NCBI GenBank assembly: GCA_038246545.1
Contig: JBBRVW010000023.1
Span: 1 to 64,000, forward strand
Reading direction: 5' to 3'
DNA length: 64,000 nt
Source of the DNA: JBBRVW01 sp038246545
Lineage (GTDB): Bacteria > Actinomycetota > Actinomycetes > JACCUZ01
The position numbers and the translations under genes were made by a program. The notes under the pieces are model-generated. The model worked only from the letters and a program-made list of their open reading frames with translations. It did not search any database and had not been told where the DNA came from. Shown here piece by piece: positions 22,548 through 29,568 of the stretch (positions within the stretch are counted from its first letter, which is position 1; each line of letters starts with the position of its first letter).

Positions 22548-22955
22548 ATGCCTCCGCAGAGCCGCAAGGGCGCGGGCGCCAAGAAGGTGCGCCGCAAGGA
22601 GAAGAAGAACGTGGCCCACGGCCACGCTCACATCAAGAGCACGTTCAACAACACGATCGTGTCGATCACCGACCCCAACGGGAACGTCATCTCGTGGGCG
22701 TCCGCCGGCCACGTGGGCTTCAAGGGCTCACGCAAGTCGACGCCGTTCGCCGCGCAGATGGCTGCCGAGAACGCCGCCCGCCGCGCCCAGGAGCACGGCA
22801 TGCGCAAGGTCGACGTGTTCGTCAAGGGCCCGGGCTCGGGCCGCGAGACCGCGATCCGGTCGCTCCAGGCGGCCGGCCTCGAGGTCGGGACCATCCAGGA
22901 CGTCACCCCCGTCCCGCACAACGGCTGCCGCCCTTCCAAGCGGCGCCGGGTCTGA
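22548..22955 (+). CDS. rpsK: 30S ribosomal protein S11
   Basis: S11 lies on the 30S platform near the Shine-Dalgarno helix. The 135-residue product has a basic N-terminus (MPPQSRKGAGAKKVRRKEKK), the HIKSTFNNTIVSITDPNGN core and the C-terminal TPVPHNGCRPSKRRRV motif. The ATG follows AGGAGAGAAA-type sequence. rpsD begins 17 bp after its stop. Confidence 0.97.
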   Translation: MPPQSRKGAGAKKVRRKEKKNVAHGHAHIKSTFNNTIVSITDPNGNVISWASAGHVGFKGSRKSTPFAAQMAAENAARRAQEHGMRKVDVFVKGPGSGRETAIRSLQAAGLEVGTIQDVTPVPHNGCRPSKRRRV

Positions 22956-22972
22956 CGGGAGGAAAAGGACAC

Positions 22973-23599
22973 ATGGCTCGTTACACAGGTGCGGACTGCA
23001 AGCGCTGCCGCCGCGAGAAGATGAAGCTGTTCCTCAAGGGCTCCAAGTGCGAGTCCCCGAAGTGCCCGATCGAGATCCGTCCCTACCCCCCGGGTGAGCA
23101 CGGTCGCGGGCGCACGAAGGACAGCGAGTACCTGCTGCAGATGCGCGAGAAGCAGAAGTGCGCGCGCATCTACGGCGTCCTCGAGAAGCAGTTCCGCGGG
23201 TACTACGACGAGGCGAACCGTCGCCAGGGCAAGACCGGCGAGAACCTCCTCCGGATCCTCGAGAGCCGGCTGGACAACGTCGTCTACCGCGCGGGCTTCG
23301 CCAAGAGCCGCGACATGGCCCGCCAGGTCGTGCGCCACGGGCACATCCTCGTGAACGGCCACAAGGTCGACATCCCGTCGTACCGCGTCAGCGACAACGA
23401 CATCATCGAGGTCCGCGAGCGGTCCCTCGAGATGACGCCGTTCGTCGTCGCGCGCGCCGAGATCGGCGAGCGCCCGGTGCCGGCCTGGCTCGAGGTCATC
23501 CCGAACCGGATGCGCATCCTCGTGCACTCCCTCCCGGCCCGGCAGGTCATCGACACGCCGGTCCAGGAGCAGCTCATCGTCGAGCTCTACTCGAAGTAG
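22973..23599 (+). CDS. rpsD: 30S ribosomal protein S4 (zinc form)
   Basis: S4 starts 16S 5'-domain assembly and is the alpha-operon repressor in E. coli. ATG 22973, behind GGGAGGAAAAGG, gives 208 residues. The N-terminal zinc site C9, C12, C26 and C31 is complete, and the S4 RNA-binding domain is at about residues 97-160 (SRLDNVVYRAGFAKSRDMARQVVRHGHILVNG). The C-terminal segment ends QLIVELYSK. A longer open frame upstream is a shadow of rpsK. Confidence 0.97.
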   Translation: MARYTGADCKRCRREKMKLFLKGSKCESPKCPIEIRPYPPGEHGRGRTKDSEYLLQMREKQKCARIYGVLEKQFRGYYDEANRRQGKTGENLLRILESRLDNVVYRAGFAKSRDMARQVVRHGHILVNGHKVDIPSYRVSDNDIIEVRERSLEMTPFVVARAEIGERPVPAWLEVIPNRMRILVHSLPARQVIDTPVQEQLIVELYSK

Positions 23600-23600
23600 C

Positions 23601-23634
23601 CAGCACCACCGCACGACCAGCACCACCGCACGAC
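23601..23634 (+). repeat. Perfect 17-bp tandem duplication after rpsD
   Basis: CAGCACCACCGCACGAC occurs twice back to back (23601-23617 and 23618-23634), starting 2 bases after the rpsD stop and ending at the base of the next hairpin. This looks like a recent slippage duplication in the rpsD-rpoA spacer. Confidence 0.85.
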
Positions 23635-23666
23635 CCCGGGGGCGGCAGACAGACGCCGCCTCCGGG
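23635..23666 (+). terminator. Strong hairpin between rpsD and rpoA
   Basis: CCCGGGGGCGGC (23635-23646) pairs with GCCGCCTCCGGG (23655-23666) with one wobble pair and an eight-base loop. It would terminate or pause transcription between rpsD and rpoA, or protect the rpsD mRNA end. The 55 bases to the rpoA start (CGTCAAATAGCGG region) may hold a separate rpoA promoter, but no clear hexamer pair was found. Confidence 0.55.
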
Positions 23667-23721
23667 CGCACCGCATTCGCGAGGCGTCAAATAGCGGACG
23701 CCCGTGGGAAGGACACCTGAC

Positions 23722-24738
23722 GTGCTCATCGCCCAGCGCCCCACCCTCACCGAAGACGTCGTCGACGACTACCGCTCGCGGTTCGTCATCGAGCCGCTCG
23801 AGCCCGGCTTCGGCTACACGCTCGGCAACAGCCTCCGGCGCACGCTGCTCTCCTCGATCCCTGGTGCCTCGGTCACGAGCATCCGCGTGGACGGCGTCCT
23901 GCACGAGTTCACCACCGTGCCGGGCGTCAAGGAGGACCTCACCGACATCATCCTCAACATCAAGGGGCTCGTCGTGAGCTCCGAGGTGGACGAGCCGGTC
24001 GTCATGTACCTGCGCAAGCAGGGCCCCGGCCCGGTCACCGCTGCCGACATCGCACCGCCCGCCGGTGTCGAGGTGCACAACCCCGACCTGCACATCGCGA
24101 CGCTCAACGCCAAGGGCAAGCTCGAGATGGAGCTCACCGTCGAGCGCGGTCGCGGCTACGTCTCCGCCGTGCAGAACAAGCAGCAGGGCCAGGAGATCGG
24201 CCGCATCCCGGTCGACTCGATCTACTCGCCCGTGCTCAAGGTGACCTACAAGGTCGAGGCCACCCGCGTCGAGCAGCGCACCGACTTCGACAAGCTCGTC
24301 GTCGACGTCGAGACGAAGCGCTCGATGCTGCCGCGCGACGCCATGGCGTCGGCAGGCAAGACCCTCGTCGAGCTGTTCGGCCTGGCCCGCGAGCTCAACG
24401 TCGAGGCCGAGGGCATCGACATGGGCCCGTCGCCGACGGACGCCGCCCTGGCGGCCGACCTGGCGCTCCCGGTCGAGGACCTGGAGCTGACCGTGCGGTC
24501 GTACAACTGCCTCAAGCGGGAGGGCATCCACACCGTGGGCGAGCTCGTCTCGCGCAGCGAGGCGGACCTGCTCGACATCCGCAACTTCGGCGCCAAGTCG
24601 ATCGACGAGGTCAAGGCCAAGCTGCACTCGATGGGCCTCGCGCTCAAGGACAGCCCGCCCGGGTTCGACCCGAGCACCGCCGTCGACAGCTACGGTTCCG
24701 ACGACGACACGGCCTACGTCGAGGACGAGCAGTACTGA
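23722..24738 (+). CDS. rpoA: DNA-directed RNA polymerase subunit alpha
   Basis: The alpha subunit scaffolds RNA polymerase assembly and contacts activators and UP elements. GTG 23722 is chosen because GGGAAGGA (23706-23713) precedes it by 8 nt and the product starts MLIAQRPTLTEDVVDDYRSRF, as in the family; an in-frame GTG at 23704 lacks such a site. The protein has 338 residues: the N-terminal domain with FGYTLGNSLRRTLLSSIPG, then a C-terminal domain at about residues 245-320 with LELTVRSYNCLKREGI, TVGELVSRSEADLLDIRNFG and KSIDEVKAKL. An acidic tail follows. Confidence 0.97.
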   Translation: MLIAQRPTLTEDVVDDYRSRFVIEPLEPGFGYTLGNSLRRTLLSSIPGASVTSIRVDGVLHEFTTVPGVKEDLTDIILNIKGLVVSSEVDEPVVMYLRKQGPGPVTAADIAPPAGVEVHNPDLHIATLNAKGKLEMELTVERGRGYVSAVQNKQQGQEIGRIPVDSIYSPVLKVTYKVEATRVEQRTDFDKLVVDVETKRSMLPRDAMASAGKTLVELFGLARELNVEAEGIDMGPSPTDAALAADLALPVEDLELTVRSYNCLKREGIHTVGELVSRSEADLLDIRNFGAKSIDEVKAKLHSMGLALKDSPPGFDPSTAVDSYGSDDDTAYVEDEQY

Positions 24739-24798
24739 GGGGTCGCGACCCCCGCTGACCGAACTCAGTAGCTCACCGAGAACTGGAGAACCCTGACC

Positions 24799-25725
24799 AT
24801 GCCTACCCCCACCAAGGGAGCGCGCCTCGGCGGCGGCCCGGCGCACGAGCGGCTGATGCTGGCGAACCTCGCCACCGCGTTGTTCGAGCACGGCAAGATC
24901 ACCACCACCGAGGCCAAGGCCAAGCGGCTGCGGCCGCTGGCGGAGCGGCTCATCACCTTCGCGAAGCGCGGTGACCTGCACGCCCGTCGCCGGGTGATGA
25001 CCGTCGTCCGGGACAAGGGCGTCGTGCACGAGCTCTTCACCGAGATCGGCCCGCGCTACGAGAGCCGGCACGGCGGCTACACGCGCATCACGAAGATCGG
25101 TCCGCGCAAGGGCGACAACGCCCCGATGGCGGTCATCGAGCTCGTCGGGGCGCTGACGGCGAAGGCGGAGACCGTCCGCGAGGCGACGGCCGCGACCAAG
25201 AAGACCGCGGCCAAGAAGACGACGGCCAAGAAGTCCGCGGCGGCCCCCTCCGCGGACGAGGCGCAGATCCAGCCGCTGGCCGACGTCGACCCGTCGGAGA
25301 GCGCGTCGGATGCCGGCGAGGCTCCCTACGGCGAGGGGTCGTCGGCCACCCAGGTCGAGGGCTTCGACATCAAGGGCAACGCCGACTCGATGAAGTTCCA
25401 CGTTCCGGGCAGCCCGCACTACGACCGCACCGTTGCGGAGGTCTGGTTCGCCACGACCGATGCCGCCGAGAAGGCCGGCTTCGAGCCGACCGGCTGGGGC
25501 ACCGACCACCCGTACGGCGAGGGCTCGCACGCCCCCGGCGACGACCCGGAGACGGCACCCGACGGCTACCCGGTCAAGGGCAACGCCGACTCGATGAAGT
25601 ACCACACGCCGGAGAGCCCCTACTACGGCCGCACGGTCGCCGAGGTCTGGTTCGCCAGCCCCGAGGCCGCCGAGGCTGCCGGCTTCGAGGGCACCGCCGC
25701 GGACGAGGGTGCAGCCTCCGAGTAG
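24799..25725 (+). CDS. rplQ: 50S ribosomal protein L17 with duplicated C-terminal aromatic domain
   Basis: Residues 1-120 are a normal L17 (MPTPTKGARLGGGPAHERLMLANLATALFEHGKITTTEAKAKRL), next to the tunnel exit. The protein then runs to 308 residues, about 2.5 times the usual length. A Lys/Ala/Thr linker (about 132-150) and an acidic stretch lead to two copies of a compact unit: residues 188-231 and 256-299. Both read K-G-N-A-D-S-M-K-F/Y-H, then Y-x-R-T-V-A-E-V-W-F, then A-x-x-A-G-F-E. Each is preceded by PYGEGS (176-181, 238-243). From memory the unit resembles a small domain called the sunset domain in actinobacterial annotations; its function is unknown to me. The rplQ start is ATG 24799; a palindrome GGGGTCGCGACCCC (24739-24752) separates it from rpoA. 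Confidence 0.95.
   Translation: MPTPTKGARLGGGPAHERLMLANLATALFEHGKITTTEAKAKRLRPLAERLITFAKRGDLHARRRVMTVVRDKGVVHELFTEIGPRYESRHGGYTRITKIGPRKGDNAPMAVIELVGALTAKAETVREATAATKKTAAKKTTAKKSAAAPSADEAQIQPLADVDPSESASDAGEAPYGEGSSATQVEGFDIKGNADSMKFHVPGSPHYDRTVAEVWFATTDAAEKAGFEPTGWGTDHPYGEGSHAPGDDPETAPDGYPVKGNADSMKYHTPESPYYGRTVAEVWFASPEAAEAAGFEGTAADEGAASE
25360..25695 (+). repeat. Two tandem protein repeats encoded in the rplQ extension
   Basis: DNA 25360-25491 and 25564-25695 encode the two 44-residue units of the L17 extension, 68 codons apart. About 29 of 44 residues are identical, including GNADSMK, TVAEVWFA and the AGFE end. The divergence between the copies indicates an old duplication kept by selection, not a recent slippage. 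Confidence 0.85.
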
Positions 25726-25761
25726 GGGCCGGACGTCCTGAGAACCGACCCCCCGCACGAC

Positions 25762-26610
25762 GTGACCGAGCCCGCCGTCCCCCCCACCGGGGACGGCGGG
25801 CTCGTTCGTGTGCGGCTCGACCTCTCCTACGACGGCACCGACTTCGCCGGCTGGGCGGTCCAGCCCGGGCAGCGGACCGTGCAGGCCGAGGTGGAGGGTG
25901 CGCTGGCCATCGTGCTGCGGCTGCCGCGCGTCCGCACCACCTGCGCCGGGCGCACCGACGCCGGCGTCCACGCCCGCGGACAGGTGACCCACGTCGACCT
26001 GCCGACGGCGGCGTGGGACGGCGACGAACGGGCGCTGGGCCGCCGCCTGGCCGGCGTCCTGCCGCGCGACGTGGCGGTACGGGCCGTCCGCAGGGCGCCT
26101 GACGGGTTCGACGCCCGCTTCTCGCCGTTGTGGCGCCGCTACGCCTACCGGATCAGCGAGCACCCCTTCGGGCCCGACCCGCTGCGACGCCGCGACGTGC
26201 TCTCCCACGGCCGGCCGCTCGACCTGGACGCGATGGCCGCCGCCGCCCGGGAGCTGATCGGCGAGCACGACTTCGCCGCGTTCTGCCGCCGCCGCGAGGG
26301 CGCCACGACGGTGCGGACCCTGCTCGAGCTGGCGTGGTGCCGCGACGACGACTTGCTCGTGGCCACCGTGATGGCCGACGCGTTCTGTCACCACATGGTG
26401 CGGTCGCTGGTCGGCGCGTCGCTCGCTGTCGGCGAGGGACGGCGCCCGGCACGGTGGCCGGCCGACGTGCTTGCTGGCCGTGAGCGCCGCCCGGACGTCG
26501 CCGTGGCGCCGCCGCACGGTCTCACCTTGGAAGAGGTCCACTACCCCTCCGACGCCGAGGTGGCCGAGCGTGCGGATGCGGCCCGACGGCGCCGGGAGCC
26601 GTCGTCGTGA
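25762..26610 (+). CDS. truA: tRNA pseudouridine(38-40) synthase TruA
   Basis: TruA converts uridines 38-40 of the tRNA anticodon arm to pseudouridine. The catalytic Asp is D66 in CAGRTDAGVHARGQV, and the SYDGTDFAGWAVQPGQRTVQ segment and C-terminal AFCHHMVRSLVG motif are present. The longest form starts at GTG 25762 (282 residues). However, the terminator-like hairpin 25768-25803 covers codons 3-14, and the family core begins at codon 18. GTG 25810 would give a 266-residue protein starting MRLDLSYDG and may be the true start. If so, truA would depend on read-through of the hairpin. Confidence 0.93.
   Translation: MTEPAVPPTGDGGLVRVRLDLSYDGTDFAGWAVQPGQRTVQAEVEGALAIVLRLPRVRTTCAGRTDAGVHARGQVTHVDLPTAAWDGDERALGRRLAGVLPRDVAVRAVRRAPDGFDARFSPLWRRYAYRISEHPFGPDPLRRRDVLSHGRPLDLDAMAAAARELIGEHDFAAFCRRREGATTVRTLLELAWCRDDDLLVATVMADAFCHHMVRSLVGASLAVGEGRRPARWPADVLAGRERRPDVAVAPPHGLTLEEVHYPSDAEVAERADAARRRREPSS
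25768..25803 (+). terminator. Perfect 15-bp hairpin at the rplQ-truA junction
   Basis: GAGCCCGCCGTCCCC (25768-25782) and GGGGACGGCGGGCTC (25789-25803) are exact inverted repeats with a six-base loop, followed by GTTCGTG. This is the strongest terminator-like structure of the ribosomal cluster, 42 bp after the rplQ stop. It overlaps the first codons of the longest truA reading frame, which raises doubt about that start. Confidence 0.8.
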
Positions 26611-26620
26611 GGTGCCGGGA

Positions 26621-27286
26621 ATGACGATCTCGATGGGCCGTGAGCAGCTGCTCGTCACGCTGTCGGCGCGGATCCTCGCCCTGCCGGAGGACGCACCCCG
26701 CACGGTGGCCCTGACCGGCATGGGCTGCACCGGCAAGACCACGCTGGCCGCCGAGCTGGCCACCGTCGTGAGCGGGGCAGGACGTCCGGTGGTCGTCCTC
26801 GCCTACGACGACTTCCACCACCCGAGCGAGCGGCGGCACCGCCAGGGCCGCACCTCGGCGGCCGGCTACCTCGACGACTCGTTCGACCCGGACGCCCTGC
26901 GCCGCCTGGTGCTCGACCCGCTGGCCGCCGGCGCGGCCGCGGTCACGCCGGCGTCGTACGACCTGGCTGCGGACATGCCGGTCGAGCCGGCCCCGGTCCC
27001 CGTGCCCACCGACGGCGTCGTGGTGGTCGAGGGCTCGTTCCTTCTCGTGCCGGAGCTCGCCGGCCGCTGGGACCTCGCGGTGATGGTGGTGGCCGACCCC
27101 GCCCGGGTGCTGGAGCGCGGGCTGGTGCGCGACGCCGACCTCGGGTCGCCCGAGCAGGTCCGCGAGCTCTACCTGCGGCGCTACCTCGCCTCAGAGCAGC
27201 TGCACCAGGAGCGCGACGACCCGTGGGCCCACGCCGACGCGGTGGTCGACCTCAGCGACCCGACGGAGCCCCAGCTGCTGGGCTAG
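26621..27286 (+). CDS. P-loop kinase, uridine-kinase-like
   Basis: The 221-residue protein has a Walker A motif in TGMGCTGKTTLAAELA (about residues 33-40) and a region like the uridine kinase/phosphoribulokinase fold: VVVLAYDDFHHPSERRHRQGR, then DSFDPDALRRLVLDPL, then VVVVEGSFLLVPEL. The DDFH aspartates could bind substrate. Two in-frame ATG codons (26621, 26633) are possible; the first has GAGGTG upstream. It starts 10 bp after truA on the same strand. The natural substrate cannot be told from sequence; many actinobacterial relatives are called uridine kinase without proof. Confidence 0.8.
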   Translation: MTISMGREQLLVTLSARILALPEDAPRTVALTGMGCTGKTTLAAELATVVSGAGRPVVVLAYDDFHHPSERRHRQGRTSAAGYLDDSFDPDALRRLVLDPLAAGAAAVTPASYDLAADMPVEPAPVPVPTDGVVVVEGSFLLVPELAGRWDLAVMVVADPARVLERGLVRDADLGSPEQVRELYLRRYLASEQLHQERDDPWAHADAVVDLSDPTEPQLLG

Positions 27287-27304
27287 TCCGCTGAGGCCGC
27301 TCGG

Positions 27305-27595
27305 TCAGCCGCGGACCTCGTTAACGACGTCGAAGCCGGCCTCCTCGGGCGGCGCGTCGAACCCGCCGGCGATGCCGGCGGCCATCGCGGGGAGGAGCAC
27401 CGTGTCGCGGAAGGTCTCCCAGCTCTCCCGGGACTCGTGGACGGCGACGATCGTCCAGCCGTCGGTGGACGGCCCCGCGGCGTGGAACACCTGCCCGGGT
27501 GGCAGGCCGCCCCCGGCCGGGTGCACCGCTGCGATGGATGCGTCGTACTGCTCCCTGGTCCCGCCCTTGAACTGGTGGACGATGCCGTACGCCAT
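27305..27595 (-). CDS. Small ABM/dimeric alpha-beta barrel-like protein
   Basis: The 96-residue minus-strand product MAYGIVHQFKGGTREQYDAS has the size and strand-helix pattern of small ferredoxin-like dimeric alpha-beta barrels. These include proteins annotated as antibiotic biosynthesis monooxygenase or stress-responsive barrels; the features are a His near the start, WTIVAVHESRESWETFRDTVL and a C-terminal FDVVNEV strand. A good GAGGAGG lies 5 nt before the start on the minus strand. No catalytic residue set is diagnostic, so the function is open. It converges with the kinase gene and diverges from the ABC-F gene. Confidence 0.7.
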   Translation of the reverse strand: MAYGIVHQFKGGTREQYDASIAAVHPAGGGLPPGQVFHAAGPSTDGWTIVAVHESRESWETFRDTVLLPAMAAGIAGGFDAPPEEAGFDVVNEVRG

Positions 27596-27762
27596 GAGCG
27601 CCTCCTCGCGCCTGGCCCGGGCCTCTCTCCGTCGGAGACGGTCTCGGCAGGGCCTGGGCCGGACGCTACGCGCGCCCCGGAGACCTGTCGATGGACAAAG
27701 GCCCCGAGTGGTCGGCGGCTAACCCGGTCGCGTCCGCCTGCGCGAGCCTTCACACTCGACGC

Positions 27763-29445
27763 GTGGGCCACGTCGACGTCAACGGGATCAGCTACTACCT
27801 GCCGGACGGGCGCTGCCTGCTCTCCGACGTGGTGTTCCGTGTCGGCGACGGTGCGAAGGTCGCGCTCGTCGGGGCCAATGGTGCCGGCAAGACGACCCTG
27901 CTCAGGCTGGTCGCCGGCGACATCGACCCGCACGAGGGGTCGATCGGGCGGTCCGGCGGTCTCGGGGTCATGCGCCAGTTCGTGGGCTCGGTGCGCGACG
28001 AGTCGTCGGTGCGCGACCTGCTCGTGTCGGTCGCCCCGCCGGCGGTCCGTACGGCGGCCGCCGCCCTCGAGGCGGCCGAGCTGGCGATGATGGAGCGCGA
28101 CGACGAGAAGACGCAGATGCGCTATGCGCAGGCGATCTCGGACTGGGCCGACGCCGGCGGCTACGACGCCGAGGTGCTGTGGGACACCTGCACGGTGGCT
28201 GCCCTCGGCGTCCCCTTCGAGAAGGCCCAGTGGCGCGAGGTGCGCACGCTCTCCGGCGGCGAGCAGAAGAGGGTGGTGCTCGAGGCGCTGCTGCGCGGGC
28301 CGGACGACGTGCTGATGCTCGACGAGCCGGACAACTACCTCGACGTGCCTGGCAAGCAGTGGCTCGAGGACGCGCTGCGCGAGTCGCCGAAGACAGTGCT
28401 GTTCGTCAGCCACGACCGTGAGCTGCTCGCGCGCACAGCGACCCGGGTCGTCACCGTCGAGCTCGGTGCGGGCGGCAACACGACGTGGACCCACGGCGGC
28501 GGGTTCGCGACGTACCACGAGGCGCGGACCGAGCGGTTCACCCGGCTCGAGGAGCTGCGCCGGCGCTGGGACGAGGAGCACGCGAAGATCAAGGCCTTGG
28601 TCCTCATGTACAGGCAGAAGGCGGCGTACAACGACGGCATGGCGTCGCGCTACCAGGCCGCCGTGACCAGGTTGCGGATGTTCGCTGAGGCCGGCCCGCC
28701 GCAGGCGATCCCGCTGCAGCAGGACGTCACGATGCGACTGCGCGGTGCGCGCACCGGCAAGCGCGCCGTCGTCTGCGAGGAGCTCGAGCTGACCGGGCTG
28801 ATGAAGCCCTTCGACCTCGAGGTCTGGTACGGCGACCGGGTGGCCGTCCTCGGCTCCAACGGCTCCGGCAAGTCGCACTTCCTGCGGCTGCTCGCCCGCG
28901 GCGGCAGCGATCCCGATGCCGAGCACCGCCCGGTCGAGGACCTGGTCATCGCTCCGGTCGCGCACACCGGGCGGGCGCGGCTGGGCGCCCGGGTCCGGCC
29001 GGGCTGGTTCGCCCAGACCCACGAGCACCCGGAGCTGGTCGGCCGGACCCTGCTCGACATCCTCTGGCGCGGCGACGAGCACCGCGAAGGCATGGGCCGG
29101 GAGCCCGCGTCCCGCGCGCTGGACCGCTACGAGCTGGCGCACGCCGCCGAGCAGCGCTTCGAGACGCTCTCGGGCGGGCAGCAGGCGCGGCTGCAGATCC
29201 TGCTGCTCGAGCTGTCCGGCGCCACCATGCTGCTGCTCGACGAGCCGACCGACAACCTCGACATCGTGTCGGCGGAAGCCCTCGAGGAGGGGCTGTCCGC
29301 TTTCGACGGCACGGTGCTCGCGGTGACCCACGACCGGTGGTTCGCCCGCGGCTTCGACCGGTTCCTGGTGTTCGGCGCGGACGGCGGTGTGTACGAGTCC
29401 GACCAGCCCGTGTGGGACGAGGGCCGGGTGCAGCGGGCCCGCTGA
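27763..29445 (+). CDS. ABC-F family ATPase
   Basis: The protein (560 residues) has two ABC ATPase domains and no membrane segments. Site one: GANGAGKT (37-44), signature LSGGEQKR and Walker B LMLDEPDNYLD. Site two: GSNGSGKS (364-371), signature LSGGQQAR and Walker B LLLDEPTDNLD. Between them is a charged helical linker (RFTRLEELRRRWDEEHAKIKALV), as in ABC-F factors that act on the ribosome in translation rescue or antibiotic protection. GTG 27763 lies 6 nt after a CACACT hexamer (27751-27756), suggesting a leaderless start; ATG 27691 with GGAGA upstream is an alternative. Whether it protects against a drug cannot be told here. Confidence 0.9.
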   Translation: MGHVDVNGISYYLPDGRCLLSDVVFRVGDGAKVALVGANGAGKTTLLRLVAGDIDPHEGSIGRSGGLGVMRQFVGSVRDESSVRDLLVSVAPPAVRTAAAALEAAELAMMERDDEKTQMRYAQAISDWADAGGYDAEVLWDTCTVAALGVPFEKAQWREVRTLSGGEQKRVVLEALLRGPDDVLMLDEPDNYLDVPGKQWLEDALRESPKTVLFVSHDRELLARTATRVVTVELGAGGNTTWTHGGGFATYHEARTERFTRLEELRRRWDEEHAKIKALVLMYRQKAAYNDGMASRYQAAVTRLRMFAEAGPPQAIPLQQDVTMRLRGARTGKRAVVCEELELTGLMKPFDLEVWYGDRVAVLGSNGSGKSHFLRLLARGGSDPDAEHRPVEDLVIAPVAHTGRARLGARVRPGWFAQTHEHPELVGRTLLDILWRGDEHREGMGREPASRALDRYELAHAAEQRFETLSGGQQARLQILLLELSGATMLLLDEPTDNLDIVSAEALEEGLSAFDGTVLAVTHDRWFARGFDRFLVFGADGGVYESDQPVWDEGRVQRAR

Positions 29446-29501
29446 GGGCTGTCTGCCGTCGTCGGCACTGCCCGGCGAGGACGGGTGGGGCCGGCGAGGG
29501 G

Positions 29502-29530
29502 TTTCACCCGGATTGCGAACGCGTTACGGT
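29502..29530 (+). promoter_or_regulatory. Candidate promoter of the amylase gene
   Basis: TTTCAC (29502-29507) and TACGGT (29525-29530) have a 17-bp spacer in the 123-bp gap after the ABC-F gene, about 38 bp before the amylase ATG. Confidence 0.5.
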
Positions 29531-29568
29531 GCGACCCTCGCATCCCGCCGGCGTTGTCTGGAGTACCC

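Noticed and set aside
23587..26763. Long minus-strand open frame opposite rpoA, rplQ and truA
   Set aside because: Same antisense GC effect; no ribosome binding site or domain, and all three plus-strand genes are certain.
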